Below, in pieces: positions 38,072-49,237 of a stretch of 64,000 nucleotides of DNA. Source of the DNA: Acanthochromis polyacanthus (lineage: Eukaryota; Chordata; Actinopteri; Pomacentridae); the NCBI RefSeq assembly GCF_021347895.1, contig NC_067120.1, positions 15,795,361 through 15,859,360 on the forward strand, read 5' to 3'. Both the position numbers and the translations under genes were made by a program. The notes below the pieces were generated by a model. The model had not been told where the DNA came from. It saw only the letters and a list, made by a program, of their open reading frames with translations, and made no database searches. Every line of letters begins with the position of its first letter. Within the stretch, counting starts at the first letter, position 1.

Positions 38072-38120
38072 CCTATGGCGCAGCAAGGGGGAGTACTGAA
38101 GCTGGTCACAGAGCACAGGG
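37898..38120 (-). other. cnot4: cnot4 exon 2 with start codon and RING domain
   Basis: The acceptor (TTTTTGTAG|CCC) lies at 38121-38122 and the start codon at 38071-38069, leaving 49 nt of 5' UTR in this exon. The next upstream exon is non-coding, near 39955. The intron between (38121-39954) has no recognised content. Confidence 0.8.
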
Positions 38121-39954
38121 CTACAAAAACATAAGAGTTGAATGTAAGCACTCCATCCAGAGACGACGGAAAATAATCAACTGAACCAATTCTTTTGACT
38201 AATAGAGCTTGCTGTCTCTACACATCCGCCAAGCAGGATGGCATAGCCTTGGGAATTGACTTTATAACTAGCAAGACCACATTAGCAGACACCGACCAAA
38301 ATATATCCATATAAACATCTGTAATTTACAGAATTGCCTGTTATTCAGCAGAAGAAATACCACCCAGTTGCTGGTTCATTAAGTCCACCTTGCACTCTAA
38401 TACAATAAAGCTTACTTCAATTACAGGTGTACTGTTCAGTTTATGATGACACTCTTTTACAGGTGCTTATTCAAAGTTATGATTCTTCCGGATACTGCAG
38501 TTTGTTGTACATTTCAGTTGCACTATGCTTCTCACACAGCTGTTACTAATATTTCGTTTGCTTTACTGACACCATCAAGAACCATTGCTGACATCACAGA
38601 AGATCAAATAAATATCAGACACTGTCTTTTCAAGCTGAAAAAATTGATGGTCAGATCATCACTTTGCACATATCTTATTAGTCAAATATTAATTTATATC
38701 ATTTTTACACAGTCTTATGTGTGCTTATTTGGCGGTTTTCTTTAACCTCAATAGTATTCTAAATATCTCTGAGCTTTGGACTCATAGTTAGAAAACCGTA
38801 AACACTAAAGCAATCCGACTGCCTCACCTTGTTCTCTGGAAAACTGTGGATGGTGCCACCAAACACTATCACAGCATACATTTAACAAAAAATAACATTT
38901 CAACCGTCAAAGAGGCAGGAATTGTTGCAGGTCTTTGCATTAAGCTGCACTAGTTTCTGCTAGATGAGCCTAACGGAGGACAAATGACTGCACATCTTCA
39001 AAAACAAGCTAAAAACAGAACTATGACAGCTGAATGATAATGCGGATGTTGTGGTATCTCTCTTGGATTGACAGTACTCGACACGTCATGGTGGATGTTT
39101 AAGGGAAATACAACAAAGTGCGTTTATTTACACATGAAACGCCTGTAGGTAGCAATTAAACACCAGCCTCGGCTGACAACACCGCGGCTAGAAGGCGAAC
39201 TCGGTGACAAATACAGTCTGACAAAAACCGACAGAGTGAAGCTGAATTAAAGGAAACGCCAACAGTTCATATGCTGGGCAGAATTTTGCTAATAAACTGA
39301 CATGTAGTGAGGTATCACCGTTTTGAAGCTTCACTCGCAGACATCATTGGTACAGTCGTGTACGAAGCCAGAATACCCCGTTAGCCTGGCTGGTAACTTT
39401 AGCTGCTCTGTCTGCTGGATCGTACCTTATGACAGATGTTATTTGACTAACGTTATGCTAAGCTAAAGCTAGCCGCGAATTGGTAAAAGAAGCCGGTCTG
39501 GCTGATAGCAGGATTACAGGGCTAACTGTACCTTCAATCCTGAAACAAAACACACAGAAATGAATAATAACTTAATATTTACGTTCGTGATTTAATAAAA
39601 CGTATGACATAACGGTACGGTTACTCCTACATAGAAAGTGACAGCTTGCTTTCTGCTAAGCGCTATCAGTAGCTAGCATGCTACATTATCACCAGAATGT
39701 ACTAGGTTTTGGAGCCGAGCTTACGATGAGGCCTACACAAGCTAACACTGAACTGGAACCAAGTTGGTGGCACTACAAGCAACTGACAATGCTCTAACGA
39801 CATTAAGATTACCTGGACAGCGATTCAGAAAGCTTGAGGAAACTCTAAAGTCAGTCAATAAAATCGTAAGAGATACAACAGTCCTTTATACGCAGAGGTA
39901 AAATCTAACCTGGCTAGCCCAGCTAGCAACTTGGCTAACATTAGCGTTACTTAC

Positions 39955-40150
39955 CCTGTCCGTATTTAGCTTAGGATTCCACTCCAAGGGAGTCACACCA
40001 AATTGGGCGGGGACTGCGAGCCAATGTATCTGAAATGTCAAAATTTCTACAAACGGTCACTTAAGATAACAGTAGTTGTGTTGTTCTATTGTAATTAAAA
40101 GGCTATAAAGATGTTTTGCCCCTTTCTTTTCTTGGTATTGTGGAGACAAT
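39955..40150 (-). other. cnot4: cnot4 non-coding first exon (5' end approximate)
   Basis: A consensus donor (GACAG|GGTAAGTAA on the minus strand) defines the 3' edge at 39955. The transcription start is not determined; the ZNF143-like motif at 40247-40264 and a GGGCGGGG tract near 40007 place the promoter close by. Confidence 0.5.
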
Positions 40151-40246
40151 TTACGCTCAAACCACCATCTTAGCTAGCATTATAGTAGGGAGGAGGGAAT
40201 GGGGCAAGTATTCATTGCCACTGAGTCTGCGCAAACGGCCACATCC

Positions 40247-40264
40247 TTTCTGGGAGATGTAGTT
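40247..40264 (-). promoter_or_regulatory. ZNF143/THAP11-type promoter motif
   Basis: On the minus strand the sequence reads AACTACATCTCCCAGAAA, close to the ACTACAATTCCCAG element found near the start sites of many vertebrate housekeeping genes. It lies just upstream of the presumed cnot4 first exon, on the same strand. Confidence 0.6.
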
Positions 40265-40604
40265 TTCACATCTTATTCGCCATCATACTAATATTCCGCT
40301 TTAAAAAGTATGAATCTACCAAATTTCGGTAAATTTCAGAAATAAGTACTGTATTTCACTCAATTATATTTATTATGAGATTTAACTGGACGTTATTTTG
40401 TAGATTATAAACAAAATACTTAGAATTTTAAATAGCAGTGTAGAAAGCAATAACATTTGTTTGAATTTAACCACTGACATTAAATGCTGATATATGACAG
40501 CGGACAAATTAACACATACAAAAAGTTACCCAATAATATATTAATAACAATGAAACATGAACACAAGCAACAGCATTTTATTGATAGTACATCAGTATTT
40601 TCTG

Positions 40605-40635
40605 CCCCCCCCCCCCACACACACACACACACAAA
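40605..40635. repeat. C run followed by (CA)n
   Basis: Twelve or so C residues, then about nine CA units. Confidence 0.95.
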
Positions 40636-40741
40636 ATTTGAAGAGTAAGATTTCCGTTTGTATTTTTTTACATTTTGGTATGGCTACTTTATGTCTTCCA
40701 ATGCAATTTTTTTTTGCCTGATGAAGGTGTACTACCGAAAT

Positions 40742-41014
40742 CTTGCAATGATACATTGGAAGAGTTCATTTGCAAAAACAGGTAACTCCGTTTTCAAAAC
40801 ACTCATTTTTTTATTGTTTACTTGAAATAATAACAATAATAACACTAACAATTTATTTTTTCTCTATTTTGTCATGTACTTTCTACTGAGTCAAATCCAC
40901 TCAGCTTCAGTTTGATTGATATTATCTCAAGTAAACAATAAAAAAAGTTTTCAGAAAACTTATCAAAACGAAGTTATCTGTTTTTGCAAATGAACTCTTC
41001 ATTTATCATTGCAA
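40742..41014. repeat. Long imperfect inverted repeat (foldback)
   Basis: The left arm (40742-40831) and right arm (40921-41014) are imperfect reverse complements of about 90 bp each around a loop of about 89 bp. The best-matched core is AGAGTTCATTTGCAAAAACA (left, from about 40761), whose complement is at about 40981-41000; TTATTGTTTACTTGA also pairs. The arms differ by scattered substitutions and a few small gaps. No ORF. This is the form of a foldback or MITE-like element, lying between the cnot4 promoter and the 3' end of the pseudouridine gene. Confidence 0.8.
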
Positions 41015-41650
41015 GTTAGACCGTGTGCGGTCGGTTTTGTACCTTTTGTAAACGTCAATTCACTGTTATTTACACAACAGTTTTATAAAAACAATAAACA
41101 TAATAATAATAAACATAATAATAGTAAGATTAGTGTCACAAATTAGCCGAACAAGTTCAAATACAGAAGTTAAGACCCTACAGTGTTTTTTATGATACAA
41201 AGTTACCTGGGTAATTTAAATACTAAGATACCCCACAAACGTTAAACAGTAAATATTAAGTCTAAGATATGATCATGAGGATTAACTGGACAAAATTAGA
41301 ACTAAAGCTATGAGCCTACAGAAACATACCTGACAGCCCAACAAATCCAGATTCCCTCTTAGAAAGCTTTCTTTTTCTTATTTACTCCTTCTCATTATCT
41401 TTATTTATTTTATTTTATTTTTTGTAATATGCCCCGTTCTTTACTATAAGAAATCAAAACACCAGATGGTCTTTGAATTTAAATATTACATAATTCATTT
41501 ATAGGGACGAGGAGTCATGAGGTTAAGTAAAGGTTCAGACAAAGTTGCTTTATGTATTTTGGCAAGATTTCAATTATAATAGAACAATCAGAAGTATGAA
41601 ACTAATTAGAGTGTAATCGTTTTATTAAATGTGCCACCTTCTGACGTCCC

Positions 41651-41656
41651 TTTATT
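41651..41656 (-). terminator. Candidate polyadenylation signal of the pseudouridine gene
   Basis: AATAAA on the minus strand about 100 bp after the stop codon at 41757-41759. Confidence 0.5.
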
Positions 41657-41756
41657 TATTCACAATATCACACACTGATTCCACATGTATTTAATCACAA
41701 ATCTTAAGACTGACAATGATAAAAGTCTGAGAAATCTCACAAGAAACATTTTAATT

Positions 41757-44700
41757 TTAATCTATCCACACAAATTTTGGTTTGGGCCAGTCCTGCGCTT
41801 GGACTTTGTTGGGATCCACAGAGTCTAAGGTAAGCACTGGGGCGATGGGGTGTGGGGATGCCAGGGACATCCTTGCAGCCAGAAGCCCCATTCGAACACA
41901 GCTGTCTGTGTCTTTTCCCTGGAGAATACCTGCTATTAAGGCACCTGCAAGACTGCAAACAGAGTGGAGATAGATGAGTGACTTTTGTTTGAATTTTTAC
42001 ACTTGGTTTTGTGAGAGAAAGGATGACAGTGACAGGGAGAGAAACAGGTCATTGGAAATGAAAAGTGGATGAAACTGTAGTAGATGAAGTTTGGAAAAGG
42101 AAATTAAAATAAGAATAGGGAAAAGAAAGTAGGTCGAGTAAATTTTTAGCACCTATCTCCGGCTCCTGACACATTCATCGTCTCCTCTGGGGTCACAGTG
42201 GGTGCTGGGTAGTACAGAGCACAAAGCTGCCGCCTCTGCAAACACAAGTGCAGCAAAAACATCTTCACTATTACTGGCCTAGTCAACATGATTATCAGTT
42301 TACAAGAATAGAGTTCTTACCCTCTTCTGTTTTCTTGGCTGCAGGTTGATTGTTCCTGCATCATGTTCTCCACATAGCAACACACCATTAGCACCGAGGG
42401 TGACCACCAGACAGTGAAGATGGTCCAGAAGGGGGCGTGAGAGAGCCACAGCGACACCCAGCATCTCATCAAGAGTACTTGGCAGCACTGCCACAATATA
42501 AAACCACATCCTTAGCTACCATCACAATACTTGCATTTCACAAGAACTCTAACTGCAACAACTTTGGCTGTGAATTAGTCTTTGATAGCACGGACACATA
42601 TGTTCACATATGAACAATTACTTTCTATTGAAGGAACTCATTTCACCTTCAGGTGTTGTGATGCCCAGTGTTTCATTCATGGTGCACAATTCTGCCAGGT
42701 TTGGGGATGAATAGGACAAAGACTTCCAGGCGTCTGAAAGAAAAGGCTTACAAGCCTTTTCTGAATCTGTTGGTTCATACCAAACTGTGACACATATGGA
42801 TAATATTGCATTAAAATCGCTAAAAGTTTTGTTTCACAATTATTCTTCTTTATTTACTGACCATCTCTCCATGCTTACCATTTAAATTGTGCTTTTTGGC
42901 AAAAGAACAAACATAGTCGATGGTGGAGACTGGGATGTTTCCATCAAGACACACAAGAGTGGCTGATGAAAGCTGCTTCTCAAACTGTGACACCTGCGCA
43001 AAGACAGAATATAGAAATAGTTTGAAAAAGGTGAAAGTTTGAAACTGGAGGTTCCTCACAAGTGCACAAAAACACATTGGAATGAAATACATGTTCTAGT
43101 CCCATACATAAAACATATAATACGGTCAAGTGTAAAATGAAACAACAAAATTGAAAACACACAATGTGTGCAGCTAAAAATGTTTCATTATTAGCTCAGT
43201 CATTAGGTACCTGTCCCACTTTCTCAAAGCTCACAGTAATATGTACAAATAGCAAAGCATTTCTAACCAGCAGTTCAAAGTCCAAAGATATTCAGCTCAC
43301 TATCTTTGGAAGACAAAGAAAATCTTCCAATATATATGCTTGGGAAAGTGTAAATTACAGTAAAAGATTAGCATTTCAGAATTGATAAATTATTTGCATT
43401 AGCAGCTGCCGATCATGTTATTGTCGATACTCTAATGACTAATTGTTTAAGCTCAAAAATGAACAGCATAAAAACAGAGCAGTAATAATTTATATGTGAG
43501 CCTACATGGATTATTCTTAAAAGCTCTCTAAAATGTGGTATAAACTCAGTTGATGTGACACCGAGGAGGAGTTTGTTGGAGTTAAAATTGTACTAAAGTG
43601 GGTTTCTGCACTGATGTGCTGGTTGTGAGATGTGAAGGGACTTGGTGAAGAAAAAATGTAAAATATTTAGCAACGCACGACTAAAAATTATTCATCTAAA
43701 TTTTAAACATAAAACACAGCCAGGATTGGAGACTTATATTTTATGCAAATGAGCAGTTAATAGAGTTAAGTTAGTCTACAATATAGGTCTAAATATCACA
43801 ACTATCACTTACAGGTAAAGAGACATTAAATTACATGGTATGCACTATGAATTGGCTGTTGTTTTTTTTTAAATTAATGTCTATCTGTAGATCCTTCATG
43901 TATGTGCACACAATTTAAATCCATAGTGAGAATAATGTACGCTGCCACTCACAATGCAAACAACTATATGCAGAGGTACTGTAACTAAGTGGGTACAGCT
44001 GATCACCATGAATATGCACTACAATTCAGATTTTATACGATGAAACATTTCAGCATCATAACTTTCCACAGGGAATGTGGCTGTTCTGGAGCACTAATCC
44101 CAGTCTAGACTGGCTAAAGGTGAATAGTCTGTCAGTAGAACTTACATACTGCTCTGTGATTTGCTGATGAATGTCCATGTCCCCCAACCCAAGACTCAGT
44201 TCTCCACTCTCAGTGATGACAGCACAGTAGGTTGCTGTGCTCTGCCCTTCTATCCTGGCCACACCACTTGTGTTCTTACAAAAATGTGAAAAAAAGAAGC
44301 TTTTACATGTTTAGGATTTTAATCATGCTCAGTAATAACCAACTGCTGATATCAACGTACCATATGTTTACAGTAGTTCAGCACTGCATCACTGTTTGAA
44401 TCGGTTCCAGTAGCTGAGATGAACAGCGGTTTGTGGCCTAATCTACTCAGAGAATCTTGAAGGAAAGCAACAAAAAATGAGTGCGAAACAATAGGATGGA
44501 AATGACTGATAAAATGTGCAAGCGCATAATCAGATAAAAAACCAACCAGCCATGTTCCTTCCTACACCGCCGAAAGACTGACACACGCTTCCTGGGTTCG
44601 TCTGGCCAAACTGAAACGCACAGCAAGTTTTCTCAGAACTCAATCTGATTAATCTATTCTGCAGAATTTCAGATGAACACCTGTTGAACTTACAAGAAGC

Positions 44701-47603
44701 GTTTCAGTTTTTCCCTTGGCAATAAAATCAACGTTTATTCCTCCTACAACAACCTGCAACAAAACGCCATCATAGAGGCCCTTTTAAATTATTTCATTTT
44801 GTCTGATTAAGCATTAAAAAAAAATGTGTATACTCACAACATCTGATTCTGTGTTCGATGAGAGTTTTCCAGGAGGATGAGTTCTGTTTTTCAGTGTTCT
44901 CTCATTCATTTGTTTTGACAGCGCACAGGCTATCTGACTGCCAACTTTAGCATTATTATGAATGAGAGCAATATCTTGAAACGTACCACATTAAGGACAG
45001 CTCAATGTAGAATAATGAAGGTCAATCATCATTAACCGTGGACCTTAGAAGCCACTTCCCTGTAACATCACCATGCTTATCAGTCTTCTTTCCGCCTTTT
45101 CATTTTTTATTTGAAGCTGTGATAGAATCATGTTTACTATGCAACTTCTCATCTATTCAGATTTTTACAAGGATACTGGCCTGAAGGGACTTTCCTTTAG
45201 TCAGTTCATTGACCTTTTGAAGAATGAATGGTGTCACATCTCTTCCAGTGACACCTTCAGCGCTGAGGAAATCAAAAAGAGAACAGAAAATGATAATTGC
45301 ATGTCCAGACAGAAAAGTTCCCCTGAGGTCATTGATTATCTAAAAAAAAAAAAAACCCGTGGGAGGGCTGGAGTCTATCCTAGCTGACTTGATCTGACAG
45401 GCTCACATTCACAGCTACTGACAATTTAGAATCCAGCACATTACAGTAAAAAAAAAAAAAAAAAATCCAACAGTGCCTTTGTGTACCTGGCCTCTGTCAC
45501 TGCAGCCTGTATAGCTTCCTCTATCTGCTGGCCTGCTGCTGCGTGCTGCTCTGGGATGGGCACCGCTAACAGGACACCGCTTTGGAGACCCAGTGACAAA
45601 GTGCTTGCTGAATGACACAAAAACAAAAATACAGACCAGAAACAAAGTGGAATTACCACTTTACAATTGTATGTATAATTGTTTATAGTTTACACCCATA
45701 TCTGCCCAGACTTGACCTTTTGGATATAACATGTCATCACTTCATCCTTTTATCATGTTTGACATTTGTGTGAAAAGTTGTGATAACTGACATATAAATT
45801 CTTCAGTTATAGCCAAAAATGTGCTTGTGAGATCAGTGTAAATTTTGATGACCGAATTGGAGTCAGTTCATCCTCGAGTCCAAGTAATCAATTTACCTTC
45901 AGGCATTCTTGCTATACTGCAACCACATTTACGGGACAGACAACCCCAAGCAGCGTGTTAGCAGTGCAGGGGCATAAAAGATGACCCAGCTGTGTGATGG
46001 TTATACTGACTCGAGCATATTCTCTGCCTAACATACTATTTTCTAAGATATGAGCTCAGCAAAATTAAGCAGTGGCTGGTGCTGAATCTTGACCTCTGTG
46101 TAAAAGCTGACGGAATCTATTAATGTTCACAGTATAAAATGCTGATATACCTATGAGTTTTGCAGCCTCCTCTGGGTTGCAGACATGGTATGCAGAAGTG
46201 AATCCACTTTGTGGAGAGAAGAAGGCTGGAAAATCATTCGATGCTCCATAAGTGGCCACACAGACACCCTGTGTCTCCTAATTACAGAAAGACAGTGGAA
46301 GAAGTAATCAGTGTTAAAGGCATTGTGTGTATTTGACACATTTCTACCATAACATTGATAGGTAACATATGTGATCACATCAACTCTGCCCCTGTATATT
46401 TAGTAGATTGTCTGATAAATTATGAAGATTTTATTACAAGGAACTCCAGGGTGCGACCGATGTCCAGAATAGATTTGACCCCAGCAGAAACCACAGCAAT
46501 GGGAGTCCTGCCGAGCTCCGTCAGATCTGCACTGATGTCCAGACCTGGAGGAATAAAATTCGGTGAGTAGAAAATAATAGTAAGTTTTCACATAACTATT
46601 TCACTCCCTAGATACAAAGTTAATGTGACACTAACCTATTCTTATCAACATCATGAGTAAACTTGGTGTTCAGACAGTTTGGTGCCCATACACTTAAGAC
46701 CTTCCACAGAATAAACAATCTGACAAGAGGCGGGGTGTTTTCTACCAACCGCCTGCTGGTCCCCTTATCACTCTTCCTTTGTCATAAAAAAAACTCACAT
46801 TAAATAACAGACCCACCTGAGGACAGACTTGTTTAATCTAAGGAGGGTTCTTCATGAAAGATGGGGAAAAAAAATCTTATCAGTTTTGGCCTCTGACTGC
46901 ATAAAAGGCTTTTTTTCCAACAGAGTGGTAATCAGCTCACTGTTCTCTCCATCTCTGTGAACTCCTCCAATACCCCCGGTGACAAAGACAGGAATCCCAG
47001 CTCTGTGTGCTGCTATCATCGTCGCTGACACTGTTGTTCCTCCAGAGAGACCCTATGAAAAATGACACACATACAGGACTGCATGCACCGACCTTCACGT
47101 CATTAAGAAGAGATTATTTTGAGATCTGTATTTGACATCAAAGTCTGGGTGTCTTACTTTGCTCATGACATATGGCAGGTCCCGTCGTGACACCTTCAGG
47201 GAGCTCCTGCACTGGGCGAGGTAGTCAAGCTCCTCTGATGACAGTCCAACACGGACTTCACCCTCGATCACACCGACTGTGGCTGGAGTGGCTCCTTCAG
47301 CTCGCACAATGGCCTCCACCTCTTTTGCTGTTCTGGATGAAAACATAAATGGAGGTTATTATTAATCACTAAAATGAACATTAACTTCTGGTATCAGAGT
47401 TCTTTGACATTTGAAGGTCATTCAGGGTACCTCAGGTTGTGTGGATAGGGCATGCCATGTGTGATAATAGTGCTCTCAAGTGCAACCACGGGTTTGGTTT
47501 CTGCCAACGCCTGCGACACAGATGGATGAATTCTGAACAGACTGTCTGAGAAAAGAGGGCAATATCATCATTATTATAATTGATCTAAGTATAAGGAGTA
47601 ATC

Positions 47604-47634
<31 letters not shown>

Positions 47635-47747
47635 TAAGGTTAGATATATAATTAGAGACTGCATTTACCATTTTTGCACAATGTGCTCTGGTAAGATGCA
47701 ACTCCTCGTCTCAGGATGAGTGCAGATGCTCTCCTGAATATCTTCAT
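41757..47747 (-). CDS. Bifunctional pseudouridine-5'-phosphate glycosidase / PfkB-family sugar kinase
   Basis: 18 coding exons in transcript order: 47747-47669, 47545-47431, 47332-47158, 47052-46941, 46544-46438, 46277-46151, 45607-45487, 45262-45177, 44974-44838, 44753-44694, 44610-44547, 44455-44361, 44274-44146, 42993-42879, 42733-42647, 42487-42321, 42235-42153, 41952-41757. They translate to 684 residues without a break. Residues 1-26 are basic and free of acidic residues, as in a mitochondrial presequence. The PsuG half (about 40-330) shows [12 protein letters not shown] (48-59), [12 protein letters not shown] and SAGVK with the catalytic-type Lys184. The PfkB half (354-684) shows [16 protein letters not shown] (387-392), a VTLGANGVL strand and the catalytic GAGD (616-619). 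PsuG enzymes cleave pseudouridine 5'-phosphate to uracil and ribose 5-phosphate; the kinase half would phosphorylate pseudouridine first. Both catalytic motifs are intact. Substrate and location are inferred from the family. Confidence 0.93.
45440..45463. repeat. Poly(A) run in intron
   Basis: A run of A residues just downstream (minus strand) of the exon at 45487-45607; no function inferred. Confidence 0.8.
47604..47631. repeat. (TA)n microsatellite
   Basis: About 14 TA units in the first intron of the pseudouridine gene. Confidence 0.95.
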
Positions 47748-49237
47748 TCTGTTTAGACTTTCAGGGAAACTCTGACAGCATAAAGAAAATCTTCATGTGA
47801 GTAAAATAGTGTCAGTTGATTAATAAAAGTCAGCACTGAGAGAAATTTAACTTCAAAACATCAAAATTCCACATACAATTGTCACCTCTGCAATTTTTTC
47901 AAGCATCCATGTAAACAACTGAGCACCACAATATTAAAAACAAGCTAAGTTCATCCCAACTTAAAGCCTAACAGTTCTTCAAAATGAATCAAAACACTAC
48001 TACTCACCCCAGAGGATGGTTTGTGTTAGACTGATTCCTTTATTTGTCTAAATTGTGTGCTTATCAAAATGAACACAATAGCAAATTTTACCTCAGCTTC
48101 TTGAAGTCAAATCGGGCTCTCATATTCTTATCCCACTCTGCTGTGTGTTTTCTGCCACTGCAAGGCACATGTCCTATTTAGCCATTGTGAGGATTTTTTT
48201 TTTGCTCCAGTTGGCTGGGACATATTCCCACCATCCTCCCCCTGTTTTGGGGCCACTCTCAGAAACTGACACCCAAATTCCAGAGCAGGGTTTGCTCACT
48301 TTTCTCCTTCTTCGTTGCATGTATACAATGAGAAGGCTAACAAGACTGCATCACACTTTTAGCAGCACATTTGCAGAAACTAAAACATTGTAGTCACAAT
48401 TGTATAACTCATCTGATGTCAGCATTGCATGGTATAATGGTTCTTTTATTGTAAAATGTAAAGAAAAGCTAGTGAGAGAATTCGAGATGCGTCAGCCCAC
48501 ACTGACAAATACAAACACACTTAAAAGTGAAAAATCTGAAAACCTGTTACATTAAAAATGGTTTGAAAGTATATCTTGAGTGTATAAATATTAACATATT
48601 TTAACAATAATCATGCGACACAAAAGGAATGAGAACACATTTTCTCGCAGTCTTCCTGCTTTGAGATATCAAAAGGTCCACAGCACAATATATTCAGTCA
48701 GTTCATAATAAAAAAGTGTCTCCAAAAACAGCTCAGTACTTACCCTTTTCACTGCAACAAAAATGCTACAAACTTTGGCCAGAAGGCTGAACTTTGACCC
48801 GTGCACTGTTTACACAGCCCAGAAGCATCAGCGACAGATCTCGAAAGTTTAAACTTTTCTGGAATTGTCTCCTGGCAAAAGATCATTTTATCAACGCACT
48901 GTGCAAAAATGTTTCACAGCTGAGGCAAACACATTTCTACAACATAAATAAACAATTTAAAAGCATGTTGGCATAAAAAATGTGCAGGCATATTTTTTTT
49001 TCATGGGTAGAAGGTGAGCTTTCTGTTTCCATTCCACATTTAACAACTAATGATGGACTTTACTTGACATTTTCCTCACACAGTTGGAAACTGGATCTTC
49101 TTCATGAACATCTCCACATCAAACCAGTTGCATGTCCTCAACAACAGGAAGGCTGAACTCAAATGAAAATCACTTTTGAAGCTGGTCAGCCATGTAAAGT
49201 CTGGTTTTATGTGTAGTAAAACCATTTTCTAGTATCC
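47748..49237. other. Spacer and il17ra 3' UTR
   Basis: This holds the 5' end of the pseudouridine gene on one side and the il17ra 3' UTR on the other. A minus-strand AATAAA at 48445-48450 is a candidate end for il17ra. No other gene seen. Confidence 0.4.
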
